A DNA stretch of 62,002 nucleotides from Anaerosalibacter massiliensis (GTDB lineage: Bacteria > Bacillota > Clostridia > Tissierellales > Sporanaerobacteraceae). The notes below the pieces were generated by a model. It saw only the letters and a program-made list of their open reading frames with translations. It ran no database searches and was not told the origin of the DNA. Below are positions 44,588 to 53,856 of this stretch, one piece after another; within the stretch, counting starts at the first letter, position 1, and the number at the start of each line of letters is the position of its first letter. The translations under genes and the position numbers were made by a program. The stretch is from positions 1 through 62,002 of the forward strand of contig CCEZ01000009.1 of the NCBI GenBank assembly GCA_000751555.1, read 5' to 3'.

Positions 44588-44872
44588 TTAAATCCTTTTA
44601 AACTCATCTATGTCTATAACAAAAATTGTGGCTCCTCCCACTTCCACATCTTCGTTTCCATTTTCAACTTTTCTTCCTCTACATAATTCTTCTATAGTTT
44701 CTACAACCTCATCTATCTTTTCATCTTCAACTCCTATCAAAAGAGTGGTGTTGCCTGATTTTAAGAACCCTCCTGTAGATGCTAATTTTGTAACTCTATG
44801 GTTGTTTTCCATTAGTGTTTTAATAACCTTAGATACATCCTGATCTTGAACTATAGATATTATAAGTTTCAT
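44588..44872 (-). CDS. c-di-AMP receptor DarA-like paralogue, shortened loop
   Basis: 94 residues from ATG 44872 (GGAGGGTGG upstream): MKLIISIVQDQDVSK, then HRVTKLASTGGFLKSGNTTLLIG identical in sense to the neighbour, ending GGATIFVIDIDEF. The segment between strands (the large T/B-loop part) is about 14 residues shorter than in the upstream copy. It probably binds c-di-AMP since the ligand stretch is intact, but its loops and output may differ. Confidence 0.88.
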   Translation of the reverse strand: MKLIISIVQDQDVSKVIKTLMENNHRVTKLASTGGFLKSGNTTLLIGVEDEKIDEVVETIEELCRGRKVENGNEDVEVGGATIFVIDIDEFKRI

Positions 44873-44888
44873 ATATACCACCCTCCAA

Positions 44889-45215
44889 TTAAACTCTAAT
44901 ATATTTCTCTACATCTAATATAAATATAGTAGCTCCACCTATCTTAACTTCTAGAGGATAAGGTATATAAGTATCCCCTGGCATAGTCACAGTCATTAAA
45001 GAAGTAGTTATTTCTCTAGTTTTACAAGTGTCTTCTATTATCTTCAATACTTCTTTTACCTTATCATCTTCAACTCCTATCAAAAGAGTGGTATTGCCTG
45101 ATTTCAAGAATCCTCCCGTAGATGCTAATTTTGTAACTCTATATTCTTTTTCAGTTAAATCTTCTACTAAACCAGGTGCATCTTCATCCTGAACAATAGC
45201 AATTATAAGTTTCAT
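44889..45215 (-). CDS. darA: Cyclic-di-AMP receptor DarA (PstA/YaaQ)
   Basis: 108-residue PII-like signalling protein; N-terminal MKLIIAIVQDEDA, ligand region YRVTKLASTGGFLKSGN (about 25-41), loop REITTSLMTVTMPGDTYIPY, end KIGGATIFILDVEKY. DarA proteins bind c-di-AMP in Firmicutes; the downstream partner is still debated. It lies between tmk and holB in the bacillary order. The neighbouring copy follows after 16 bp. Confidence 0.95.
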   Translation of the reverse strand: MKLIIAIVQDEDAPGLVEDLTEKEYRVTKLASTGGFLKSGNTTLLIGVEDDKVKEVLKIIEDTCKTREITTSLMTVTMPGDTYIPYPLEVKIGGATIFILDVEKYIRV

Positions 45216-45231
45216 AATTTATTACCTCCTT

Positions 45232-45849
45232 CTAAAGTATTTTTTCTATTTCCTTTCTAACTTGGTCAAAAGTCTCCTCTATTGACTTGGAAGCATCTAT
45301 TAATTTTATTTTCTCTGGATATAAAGAAATAAGCTTCTTATATCCATCATATACTTTACTATGAAAATTAACCCCTTCTTTTTCTAATCTATCTCCTCCT
45401 TTTCTATTTGTTTTCCTATTTAACGCATATACTGGGTCTACATTGAAAAATAAAGTAAGATCTGGAATAACTCCTTCTATGGCAAAATCATTTATATCTT
45501 TTACCTCTTCTATTCCTAATCCCCTTGCATATCCTTGATATGCAAGACTAGATAGCACAAATCTTTCACATACAACTACCTTTCCATCATCTAATGCAGG
45601 TTTTATTTTTTCTGAAATATGTTGGCTTCTAGAAGCTGCATATAATAGTGCCTCTGTTCTAGAAGACATATTTATATTTTTCTTATCAAGTATTATTTTT
45701 CTTATATTTTCTCCAATAGGAGTTCCCCCTGGTTCTCTTGTAAATATAAAATCTATTTTTCTTTTTTTTAAATAATCTAAAAGAAATCTACTAATAGTAC
45801 TCTTTCCTGAACCATCTGGTCCTTCTAATGTTATGAATATTCCACTCAT
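45232..45849 (-). CDS. tmk: Thymidylate kinase
   Basis: 205 residues. dTMP to dTDP. P-loop EGPDGSGKST, DR-type motif TREPGGTPIG, LID region KTNRKGGDRLE and the SSLAYQGYARGLG block are present. It lies in the yaaO-tmk-yaaQ order. Confidence 0.96.
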   Translation of the reverse strand: MSGIFITLEGPDGSGKSTISRFLLDYLKKRKIDFIFTREPGGTPIGENIRKIILDKKNINMSSRTEALLYAASRSQHISEKIKPALDDGKVVVCERFVLSSLAYQGYARGLGIEEVKDINDFAIEGVIPDLTLFFNVDPVYALNRKTNRKGGDRLEKEGVNFHSKVYDGYKKLISLYPEKIKLIDASKSIEETFDQVRKEIEKIL

Positions 45850-45867
45850 CTACTGGTCATTCCTTTC

Positions 45868-47280
45868 CTATATAACTACATTTATCTTTTCTCTATTATA
45901 ATCTAGTAATCCAACTATTTCTATATCATTTTGTTTTAAAAATAGTATATATTCGTATATATCCTTAGTTATTATCTCCCCAGGTGCTATTATTGGAACT
46001 CCTGGAGGATATGGAATTATGAAACTTGCTGAAACCTTTCCTACACTTTCTTTTAAACTACAGGATGCTTTTTTACTAAAAAAACCTTCTCTTATAGGTT
46101 TTGATACAATTGGCTTGAATTCTTTAAAGCAAAAATCTTCTTTCTCTTCATAGTCTGTCTTTATACTTATATCTTCTAATACATTTTTAAAATTATTAAA
46201 ATCCTCTTCTGTATTCATAAGGGTAGTCAAGGCCAATGCATAATAATAATCTGACATTTCTAATTGTATATTATATTTTTTCCTCAATAGGCTTTCTAAT
46301 TGTGTCCCTTTTATTCCCTTTATATTTATAAGTATTTTAGTTTTATCAATTGTTTTAATAGTAGAATCCTCCATATCCCCTTCAAATATGGATATTCTAT
46401 CTATTTCCATTACTTGAGATCTAAATTTTTCTATGTTTTTTAAATGTAATTCTAATTGATTTCTTCCTACATCTTCCATATAAGCTCTTGCTATATCTAA
46501 TGAAGCCATAAATATATAAGAAGGGCTAGTAGTTTGGTACAAATTATACATATCTTTTAGTTTATCTATATCCACCCTGCTAGTTCCTACATGAATCATA
46601 GAGGTTTGCGTAAAACTAGGCAATGTTTTATGAGTACTTTGAACTACTATATCCGCCCCTGATTCTAGTGCAGACATAGGAAGATTTTTAGAAAATATTA
46701 GATGACTTCCATGAGCTTCATCTACTAAAAGTATTTTATTATATTTATGAACTATATCTACTATCTTTTCTATGTCACTACAAATTCCATAATAATTAGG
46801 ATAAGTTATAACTACTGCTACTATATCTGGATTTTCCTTCAAACTATTTTCTATATCCAATGGATTAATTCCTGTTAAAATATTATATTTTTCATTATAT
46901 TTTGGATAAATATATTTGGGAATAAGATTATTTAAAATAATTCCATTATAAACAGATTTATGACAGTTTCTTTGAATTAGCACTTTGTCACCAGGATTTG
47001 TTATAGCTGATAGTGCTATATATATTCCTCCTGTACTTCCATTGACAGAATAAAATGTCTCTTTTGCCTTAAAAGTTTTTGCCGCTAATTTTTGGCTCTC
47101 CAATATAATTCCTTTAGGGTCTTGTAAATTATCCAAGCCTTCCACTTCTGTCAAATCTATGGACGGAATATACTTTTTCCAATTTATAATATCATTTCTT
47201 CCCTTATGTCCTGGAGTGTGAAACGATATATTTTCCTCTTCTATATACTTTTTAAGACCTTTAAATATAGGAGTATCCAT
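45868..47280 (-). CDS. Orn/Lys/Arg decarboxylase family PLP enzyme (YaaO-like)
   Basis: 470 residues; fold-type I PLP enzyme with N-terminal FHTPGHKGR, PLP aspartate VDEAHGSHL and Schiff-base lysine in QSTHKTLPS. The C-terminal domain has the conserved SFIIPYPPGVPIIAPGE. The family makes polyamine precursors from Arg, Lys or Orn; the exact amino acid cannot be told, arginine being common in bacilli. It follows gin after a terminator and precedes tmk by 18 bp. Confidence 0.92.
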   Translation of the reverse strand: MDTPIFKGLKKYIEEENISFHTPGHKGRNDIINWKKYIPSIDLTEVEGLDNLQDPKGIILESQKLAAKTFKAKETFYSVNGSTGGIYIALSAITNPGDKVLIQRNCHKSVYNGIILNNLIPKYIYPKYNEKYNILTGINPLDIENSLKENPDIVAVVITYPNYYGICSDIEKIVDIVHKYNKILLVDEAHGSHLIFSKNLPMSALESGADIVVQSTHKTLPSFTQTSMIHVGTSRVDIDKLKDMYNLYQTTSPSYIFMASLDIARAYMEDVGRNQLELHLKNIEKFRSQVMEIDRISIFEGDMEDSTIKTIDKTKILINIKGIKGTQLESLLRKKYNIQLEMSDYYYALALTTLMNTEEDFNNFKNVLEDISIKTDYEEKEDFCFKEFKPIVSKPIREGFFSKKASCSLKESVGKVSASFIIPYPPGVPIIAPGEIITKDIYEYILFLKQNDIEIVGLLDYNREKINVVI

Positions 47281-47334
47281 TTTTTGCTCCTTTCAATTTA
47301 AATATTATATATCTATTATAACAAAGAGAAGCAA

Positions 47335-47368
47335 AAAGAGTATCAGTTCAATAGGTCTGACACTCTTT
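47335..47368 (-). terminator. Terminator of gin
   Basis: AAAGAGTATCAG and CTGACACTCTTT pair around 10 nt, overlapping the gin stop. The minus-strand end is T-rich. Confidence 0.7.
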
Positions 47369-47518
47369 AAATATATCTTTAAATACATCCATATATTTTT
47401 CATATTCTTCATCTTCTACCCTAGTTTTTGTTATATTATCTAAGCACTTTTCACAAAGATAAACTTCCAAAAATTTTACGGCCTTATTACTGTTTTGTTT
47501 ACAAATTGTACAGAACAA
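47348..47518 (-). CDS. gin: Anti-sigma-G factor Gin (CsfB)
   Basis: A 56-residue ORF from TTG 47518 (AAGGAG, 8-9 nt upstream): FCTICKQNSNKAVKF ... YLCEKCLDNI ... FKECQTY. Two CxxC pairs match Gin, the zinc protein that inhibits sigma-G (and sigma-E) during sporulation. Location also fits: in B. subtilis csfB lies just upstream of xpaC-yaaN-yaaO-tmk; here xpaC and yaaN are missing and gin directly precedes the yaaO-like gene. Missed by length cutoffs. Confidence 0.82.
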   Translation of the reverse strand: MFCTICKQNSNKAVKFLEVYLCEKCLDNITKTRVEDEEYEKYMDVFKDIFKECQTY

Positions 47519-47610
47519 AAAACCAACTCCTTAAAAAGCATTTATTTAAATTATTGCCTACATAATATATAATATTCTATATTTAGTGAAATTGTGCTTA
47601 TTAGATAAGC

Positions 47611-48597
47611 TTAATGTTTTAGATTTATACTATAATTGCAATTTATACATCTTCCATTTTCAATCCCTGTAAGTTTCACTTTATTACTTCTTTCTATTAG
47701 CTTTTTACTGCATTTAGGACAGTAGGTATTTACATCTATTCCCCACATATTTCCTATATATACATAGTTTAGATATTTTTCAGCCTCTTCTTTTGCTTTT
47801 AAAAGGGAATCATAACTAGTTGGAGGAATATTCATTTTAAAGGCTGGATAATACCTAGTTAAATGGAGAGGAATATCCTTATTTATACCAGATATCCATT
47901 TTGAAATTTCTCTAATTTTTTCCATAGAATCATTCATTCCTTCTATAAGGAGGGTTGTTATTTCAACTGCTGTTTTCTTTTGGGCTAATTCTATAGTTTC
48001 TAATACTGGATTTATACGTCCTTTACATATTTCTTTATAAAACTGGTCATCTATAGCCTTCAAATCTATATTCATAGCATCTATATAAGGAAGTAATTTT
48101 TCTAGAGGTTCTTTTTCTATATAACCATTTGTAACATATATATTTTTTAATCCTTCCTTTTTAATTTTTTCTGCTATATTTAAAATATACTCATACCATA
48201 TAGTAGGTTCATTATAAGTATAGGCTATTCCTATAGAAGAATTTGACTTAGCTAACTTTATGATATCCTCATCAGATATTTCTACTATACTAGGCTGAGA
48301 GTGGGCAATTTCCCAATTTTGACAAAAGTTGCATCTTAAATTGCACCCAAAAGTGCCTATTGAAAATATATTACTACTTGGATAAAAATGGTACAATGGC
48401 TTTTTTTCTATAGGATCATAGGTATAAGAAGAAATTTTTCCATAATTTAAAGTGTATAATATTCCATCTTTATTCTGTCTCCCATTACAAATCCCTAGCT
48501 GACCATCTTTCAAAATACACTTGTGAGGACAAAGATTGCATCTTACCTTCTTATCCTTAAGTTTTTCATAATATAATCCTTCTCTAAATCTAGACAT
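47611..48597 (-). CDS. amrS: AmmeMemoRadiSam system radical SAM enzyme
   Basis: 328 residues with the radical-SAM cluster CNLRCNFCQNW (about 85-95) after SIGTFG. An N-terminal Cys pair set (CNLCPHKC) and a C-terminal zinc-like CPKCSKK ... CINCN also appear. It belongs to the AmmeMemoRadiSam group, whose members occur in a fixed trio with Memo-like and AMMECR1 domains. The product is not established. It follows the Memo-AMMECR1 gene by 13 bp. Confidence 0.92.
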   Translation of the reverse strand: MSRFREGLYYEKLKDKKVRCNLCPHKCILKDGQLGICNGRQNKDGILYTLNYGKISSYTYDPIEKKPLYHFYPSSNIFSIGTFGCNLRCNFCQNWEIAHSQPSIVEISDEDIIKLAKSNSSIGIAYTYNEPTIWYEYILNIAEKIKKEGLKNIYVTNGYIEKEPLEKLLPYIDAMNIDLKAIDDQFYKEICKGRINPVLETIELAQKKTAVEITTLLIEGMNDSMEKIREISKWISGINKDIPLHLTRYYPAFKMNIPPTSYDSLLKAKEEAEKYLNYVYIGNMWGIDVNTYCPKCSKKLIERSNKVKLTGIENGRCINCNYSINLKH

Positions 48598-48610
48598 AAA
48601 ATTCCTCCTA

Positions 48611-50020
48611 TTATATATGCCTTCCTACTTCAAATCTTTCTATAATATAATCTTCGTCTTCCCTTATATTAGCTTTTTCAAGAGCTATTTGAATCTGCTC
48701 CTTAGGAGTACTTATACCTTCTAAATTTGGTAAAAGCAAACCCTTTTTAAATCCTTTTGAAACTATAATGCCGTACCTTTCAACATCTAATTCATCTATA
48801 GAATCTATTTTTTCTGCCTCCTTTAACACATCGACAGAATAAACTAAACTTCCCAATTCATTTTTAGACACCATTGGAAACCTTGGATCTCTTGTACCTG
48901 CACTTATGGCATTCTTAATTATCTCTTCTGCTATAGAGCTGTGGACAGCTTCTATTGTACCTATACACCCCCTTAGTTTTCCATCTTTTTTTATAGATAC
49001 AAATACACCTGCCCTTTCATTTATTAATTCTTTACCGATATTGTCTGGTATTTTCATTTCCTTTTTATTTTTTATATAATATTCTAAACTCTTCCTAGCA
49101 AGAGATACATATTCATCTTCTCTTTCTCTTATATCTTTTAGTTTATTCTCCTTCTTTTCTATTAAATCATTGTATATTTCTTTACTACTATCCCTACCCT
49201 TTATATCTATTTTTGCTGTACAATATCCTACTCCAAAGGGACCTTCATAAGAATAAACCTTTGTATCTACATTTAATCCATCTAAAAATCCTGTCATAAT
49301 TATTAAAGATCTAAGACCACATTCTCCTGCCCTCTCTCCTAAACTTGTATCAAAAGATGCTATGGATTCAAAATCTTTGTTTTTTAGATATTTAACTATT
49401 TTTTGGTCAAATACTTTCCCATCAGGAGAATAATTATAAGGTCCTTCATTAGAAAGTCTATGGGATAAATCTCCACTTGCAATAAAAACCATTTCTTCCT
49501 CTGAGTCTAGAACAGCATCTTGTATAATAGTTCCAAATTTATATAAATCTAATTGTGGTATAAGTCCATAAGTTATATGGACTAATTTGTAATTTTCATG
49601 CTTTTTATTTACAAAACTTAAGGGAACTAATGCACCATGATCTACTTCTGTTTTTATTCTATAATATGAAGCAAATTCTTTATTTACAGCTGCAACGGCT
49701 ATTCCTGCTTTCCCAGCATTTCTAATAATTTTATTTACTAATTCTATATTATTTGTAAATTTAAATTTCAAGTCTCCTCTTCCAAAATCCTTAAAACTTC
49801 CCTCAAGTTTTTTTTCACAGGATATAGCTATAGCATCACTAAATACTGGTCCATGAGGAGTAATTAAAATTATAGTTGTAGGTTTTTTTATACTTATATC
49901 TTTAGCTAAATTTTTCACCCCTATAATAGTTTTTTCAGCTTCCTTTTCCTGCCCCTTTCCAATTTCCTCTACTATTATTGGTGGATGAGGAAAAAGATAA
50001 GCTCCTAATAATTTTGTCAT
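48611..50020 (-). CDS. Memo-like / AMMECR1 fusion protein (AmmeMemoRadiSam A+B)
   Basis: 469 residues. The N-terminal half (about 1-270) is a Memo/LigB-type domain (AYLFPHPPIIV, ASGDLSHRL). The C-terminal half (about 300-465) is AMMECR1 (GVFVSIKKDGKLRGCIGTI, AISAGTRDPRFP). Both are subunits of the AmmeMemoRadiSam system, here fused in one chain. It overlaps the upstream gene by 4 nt and is probably cotranscribed with the radical SAM gene. Confidence 0.93.
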   Translation of the reverse strand: MTKLLGAYLFPHPPIIVEEIGKGQEKEAEKTIIGVKNLAKDISIKKPTTIILITPHGPVFSDAIAISCEKKLEGSFKDFGRGDLKFKFTNNIELVNKIIRNAGKAGIAVAAVNKEFASYYRIKTEVDHGALVPLSFVNKKHENYKLVHITYGLIPQLDLYKFGTIIQDAVLDSEEEMVFIASGDLSHRLSNEGPYNYSPDGKVFDQKIVKYLKNKDFESIASFDTSLGERAGECGLRSLIIMTGFLDGLNVDTKVYSYEGPFGVGYCTAKIDIKGRDSSKEIYNDLIEKKENKLKDIREREDEYVSLARKSLEYYIKNKKEMKIPDNIGKELINERAGVFVSIKKDGKLRGCIGTIEAVHSSIAEEIIKNAISAGTRDPRFPMVSKNELGSLVYSVDVLKEAEKIDSIDELDVERYGIIVSKGFKKGLLLPNLEGISTPKEQIQIALEKANIREDEDYIIERFEVGRHI

Positions 50021-50511
50021 TTTTCCACTTCCAATTTCTTTAATTTTTTATTTATTTCACTTAACATTGATGCACTAGGATTAAAAGAAAAGAAATAACG
50101 TTTTCTTCCCCTTTTAAATTCTCCAACGAAATGATTTTTACAATCTTTATCAAATACAAACCTATAGTTTAATCTCTTATGAAAATCTTTAGTATAGTTT
50201 TTTATATAGAGAATGTCTTCTAAATCTATTTTCAAAATATTAAAGGTCTTCTTTCCTATAGCTCTTGAAAAAATTAGTTCATCTTCTTGCAATATATAAA
50301 CATATTTTGAAAAATATTTTATTATAATTAAACTACAGGTAGATACTACTAGGAATAAAACAATTATGTTTGTTAAATAAGGAAGTTTTATGATAATTTT
50401 ATTTAATAAGAAAATTATAAAGTTTATAATTGCAACAGAACCTACTATTGATAGAAAAGCTGGAAAGAAAGGTTTTTTATCTCTTTCTATAATTTCAACC
50501 TTATCTTCCAT
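50017..50511 (-). CDS. Small membrane protein with PH-like cytosolic domain, operon partner of the Memo system
   Basis: 164 residues from ATG 50511 (GGGGGGAT upstream). Two membrane helices (about 18-37 and 43-62) are followed by a beta-rich segment (YVYILQEDELIFSRAIGKKTF) of the bacterial PH type. The stop overlaps the next gene by 4 nt, so it belongs to the Memo/radical SAM operon. No known family name; the placement suggests a linked, membrane-attached function. Confidence 0.75.
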   Translation of the reverse strand: MEDKVEIIERDKKPFFPAFLSIVGSVAIINFIIFLLNKIIIKLPYLTNIIVLFLVVSTCSLIIIKYFSKYVYILQEDELIFSRAIGKKTFNILKIDLEDILYIKNYTKDFHKRLNYRFVFDKDCKNHFVGEFKRGRKRYFFSFNPSASMLSEINKKLKKLEVEK

Positions 50512-50680
50512 ATTATCCCCCCTTTCACCTACTATTTTAAACAAATAGTCAATAATTATCAAATAAATATTATAATTGTTCTTATTTAATATGATTATTA
50601 GGTGATTATTAATATTAGAAATGGTATAATAATTGTGATTATTCTGTATTTTTTAAAAATATATAAGGAGGATAGAAAAA

Positions 50681-52039
50681 ATGGATAAAAGTTCAAAATT
50701 TAAATTTTCAATTGGAGATTATCTAAAATTCATAGTACCGTCAATCATAGGTATACTATTGTTTATGTTTCCTTTTAAACATAATGGTAAAACTACAATT
50801 TCTGTAGCTTTTCTTGCTAATTCTCTTTCTAATCTAATTAAAAATCAGATACCCTTAATTGTAACATCTTTAATATCCTTTACAGCAATAATGACTATAA
50901 TTCATAAAATTTTTAGACCATCTTTTATAGAAAATAATAACTTTCTTAAAAATACTTTTAATGTGAATAATTTTTGGCTCATTACTAGAATAATAGGCAT
51001 GATATTATCTACAATAATATTTTTAGATATAGGTCCTGAGTGGGTAAGATCTCCAGATACTGGTGGATTAATATTATATGATCTTTTAGTTACACTTTTT
51101 ACAATTTTCCTTTTTGCTGGCTTTTTACTTCCATTCTTGACGGATTTTGGTCTATTAGAATTTATTGGTGCTCTTTTAACAAATGTTATGAGACCCATAT
51201 TTTTATTGCCAGGACGCTCATCTATTGACTGTATTGCTTCATGGGTAGGAGATGGAACTATAGGAGTTGCTCTTACAAATAAACAATATGAAGAAGGATA
51301 CTACACTGAAAGAGAAGCTTCAGTTATAGCTACTACTTTCTCTGCTGTATCTATTACATTTTGCTTGGTAATAATTTCTCAAGTAGGCCTTGCCCATTTG
51401 TTTGCACATTATTATTTAACTGTAATTATATCAGGAATAATTGCTGCTATAATTGTTCCTCGTATTCCACCCTTATCCAGAAAATCTGATACTTATTACG
51501 ACGGAACTAAAAAGGATTCAACAGAGAATATCCCTACAGGATATAACTCAGCTGAATGGGGTGCTACTTTAGCTATTAGGAAAGCAAAAGATAGCGGCAA
51601 TTTTAAAAACTTTATAGTAAATGGTATACAGACTGTATTAGATATGTGGCTAGGTGTTATACCAGTAATAATGACTTTTGGTACAATAGCTTTAATAGTA
51701 GCTGAGGCAACCCCTGTATTTCAATGGTTAGGCGTACCTTTTATTCCTATACTGAAACTTTTAAAAATTCCACATGCAGTGGAAGCATCCCAAACAATGA
51801 TTATTGGATTTGCTGATATGTTCCTACCTTCTGTTATTGGTGCAAGCATTCCTAGTGAATTAACTAGATTCGTTATAGCTGGTGTTTCGGTAACCCAACT
51901 TATCTATCTATCTGAAGTAGGTGCTGTAATATTAGGATCAAAAATCCCAGTATCTTTAGATGAATTATTCATCATATTCATACAAAGAACCTTAATTACA
52001 TTGCCTATAGTAGCAATTGCAGGACATATTATATTTTAA
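50681..52039 (+). CDS. YjiH family membrane protein (nucleoside-recognition/gate domain)
   Basis: 452 residues with about ten hydrophobic segments and central gate motifs SSIDCIASWVGDGTIGVALTNKQYEEGYYT. The YjiH family is distantly related to SpmA/SpmB gate proteins; substrate not known. Start ATG has AAGGAGGATAGAAAA upstream. It is monocistronic on the plus strand, closed by a bidirectional terminator. Confidence 0.9.
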   Translation: MDKSSKFKFSIGDYLKFIVPSIIGILLFMFPFKHNGKTTISVAFLANSLSNLIKNQIPLIVTSLISFTAIMTIIHKIFRPSFIENNNFLKNTFNVNNFWLITRIIGMILSTIIFLDIGPEWVRSPDTGGLILYDLLVTLFTIFLFAGFLLPFLTDFGLLEFIGALLTNVMRPIFLLPGRSSIDCIASWVGDGTIGVALTNKQYEEGYYTEREASVIATTFSAVSITFCLVIISQVGLAHLFAHYYLTVIISGIIAAIIVPRIPPLSRKSDTYYDGTKKDSTENIPTGYNSAEWGATLAIRKAKDSGNFKNFIVNGIQTVLDMWLGVIPVIMTFGTIALIVAEATPVFQWLGVPFIPILKLLKIPHAVEASQTMIIGFADMFLPSVIGASIPSELTRFVIAGVSVTQLIYLSEVGAVILGSKIPVSLDELFIIFIQRTLITLPIVAIAGHIIF

Positions 52040-52072
52040 ATACAACATGTTCATTAAAAAATGCTTATTAAC

Positions 52073-52117
52073 CAATAATAGCCTTTTAAGATAAATAATT
52101 CTTAAAGGCTATTATTG
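52073..52117. terminator. Bidirectional terminator between yjiH and the PTS operon
   Basis: CAATAATAGCCTTTTAAGA and TCTTAAAGGCTATTATTG form an 18-bp stem with one bulge, separating convergent genes. Confidence 0.85.
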
Positions 52118-52169
52118 ATATATAATATTTATTTTTAGTACTTAGAGTATCTTAATATATGTTATTTAT

Positions 52170-53009
52170 TTAAAATATGCCTAATATTCCTGTTATAGCA
52201 GCTACTACAATAAGAATTCCCATTAATTTTACTGGAGTAACTCCTTTCTTTAATGCCTTTAGCACTAATAAAGTTAATAATAACGGTATTAATCCTGGCA
52301 TTAGTTTATCAAGTAAATCTGTTTGTAAGTTAAATACAAAATCTCCTGATGTAAATTTTATTGGAGTTTCTATATTGACAAACCTACCAACTAATCCGCC
52401 CATAACTAAAGTTCCAAGTATAGAAGCACCTTCTATTACCTTATTGACAGCTCCACCTTCTAATATTTCCTCTACTGCCTTCTTGCCATACTTATAACCA
52501 TTTGTCCAGAGAGTATAGGAAATTCCAAACATTATAGCATATTGAGCAACTAAAAATAATATTGGGCCTGCTATGTTTTTATTATTTGTAATTCCTATAC
52601 ATATTGCGAGAAGAATAGGAGTTATAATTCCTTGAGTTAAAGTATCTCCGATTCCAGCTAAAGGTCCCATAAGTCCTGTTTTAATTGCATTTATACCCGT
52701 ATCGTTGATATCTGCACCATTAGCTTTTTCCTCTTCCATAGCTATAGTAATACCGTGAATGACAGATCCACAAATAGGTTCTGTATTGAAAAAAGATAAA
52801 TGCCTTTGTACAGCATCTTTCAATGAATCCTTAGTAGTATAAAGTTTCTTCAATACAGGTAACATTGAATGAGCAAAAGCTGTAGCCTGTAGTCTTTCAT
52901 AATTATAATTAGATTGCGCAAACATGAACCATCTAATATAAGACTTTACAATATCTTTTTTAGATAGACTAACATTCTTTTCCCTATCACTTTTCATTTC
53001 TGATGTCAT
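52170..53009 (-). CDS. PTS mannose/fructose/sorbose family IID component
   Basis: 279-residue membrane protein pairing with IIC to move and phosphorylate sugar. Typical: N-terminal cytosolic helix, MLPVLKKLY, GLMGPLAGIGDTLTQGIITPI, VNKVIEGASILGTLVMGG and a C-terminal membrane block. It is last gene of the operon, 32 bp after IIC. Confidence 0.95.
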   Translation of the reverse strand: MTSEMKSDREKNVSLSKKDIVKSYIRWFMFAQSNYNYERLQATAFAHSMLPVLKKLYTTKDSLKDAVQRHLSFFNTEPICGSVIHGITIAMEEEKANGADINDTGINAIKTGLMGPLAGIGDTLTQGIITPILLAICIGITNNKNIAGPILFLVAQYAIMFGISYTLWTNGYKYGKKAVEEILEGGAVNKVIEGASILGTLVMGGLVGRFVNIETPIKFTSGDFVFNLQTDLLDKLMPGLIPLLLTLLVLKALKKGVTPVKLMGILIVVAAITGILGIF

Positions 53010-53041
53010 TATTATTCCTTCCTTTCTATTTTAAATTTTGT

Positions 53042-53809
53042 TTAATTACTAACATTAGCTCCTGCATCCCCATCATGTTTTAAATTAGTTATAGTTAGAG
53101 CAAGTATAATTCCAATTATCGATATTACAACTATATCTATTTCAAAATATACTGATAATAAAATCCCTAATACAAAGAAAGGCATTGTAAACTTATTTCC
53201 TATTAATTTCAAATTCATTGCAATTCCAAGAGCAGGTAACATTCCACCTATTACATCAAATACATGTAAAACCTTAGGACTCATAATAGATAACAATCCT
53301 GATACAGCATCTGGACCATAGTACACTACCAAGGCTGCTGGAATAAAGCTAAGTACAAAGAGGACTATTTGAGGTGGCACTATATTTATAAAAGCTACAG
53401 CATTTATATTACCTTTTTCTACTTCCCTGTCAGCCCAATGTACAAAAAATGAGTTGATAGTCATCTTTCCTATCCATAATACTGAAGCTATAGTACCCAA
53501 GGGTACTGATATGGTCATTGCAGTTTTTGCATCTAGATTTGACGCAATTGCAAGAGCCGTTCCAACATATCCAGCAAAAGCTGGATCTCCCATTTGTGCC
53601 CCTCCCGCCGACATAAAGCCTAAATAAATAACATTAATGCCAGCTCCGATTAGAGCCCCTTCTAAAGGTTGTCCTAAAATTGTACCTGTAACAAGACCAG
53701 CTACTAGCGGTCTATTCCATGTGAAAAAGCCAACATAGCTAAGCCATGGACTCCATGAAATATAATAAAATAATCCAATCAATACAGCTTGCCATACAGC
53801 AATCTTCAT
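53042..53809 (-). CDS. PTS mannose/fructose/sorbose family IIC component
   Basis: 255-residue membrane channel. Family motifs GTILGQPLEGALIGAGINVIYLGFMSAGGAQMGDP-like block (shown here only in part: GALIGAGINVIYLGFMS) and NAVAFINIVPPQ are clear. 47 bp after IIB, 32 bp before IID. ATG follows AAGGAGG. Confidence 0.95.
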   Translation of the reverse strand: MKIAVWQAVLIGLFYYISWSPWLSYVGFFTWNRPLVAGLVTGTILGQPLEGALIGAGINVIYLGFMSAGGAQMGDPAFAGYVGTALAIASNLDAKTAMTISVPLGTIASVLWIGKMTINSFFVHWADREVEKGNINAVAFINIVPPQIVLFVLSFIPAALVVYYGPDAVSGLLSIMSPKVLHVFDVIGGMLPALGIAMNLKLIGNKFTMPFFVLGILLSVYFEIDIVVISIIGIILALTITNLKHDGDAGANVSN

Positions 53810-53856
53810 AGCAAATCCTCCTTATATCATTTTATTTACAATCATCCTATTTCATA

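Noticed and set aside
47519-47610. xpaC or yaaN between gin and the radical SAM gene
   Set aside because: The gap is under 100 bp and shows no open frame; the two genes are absent here.
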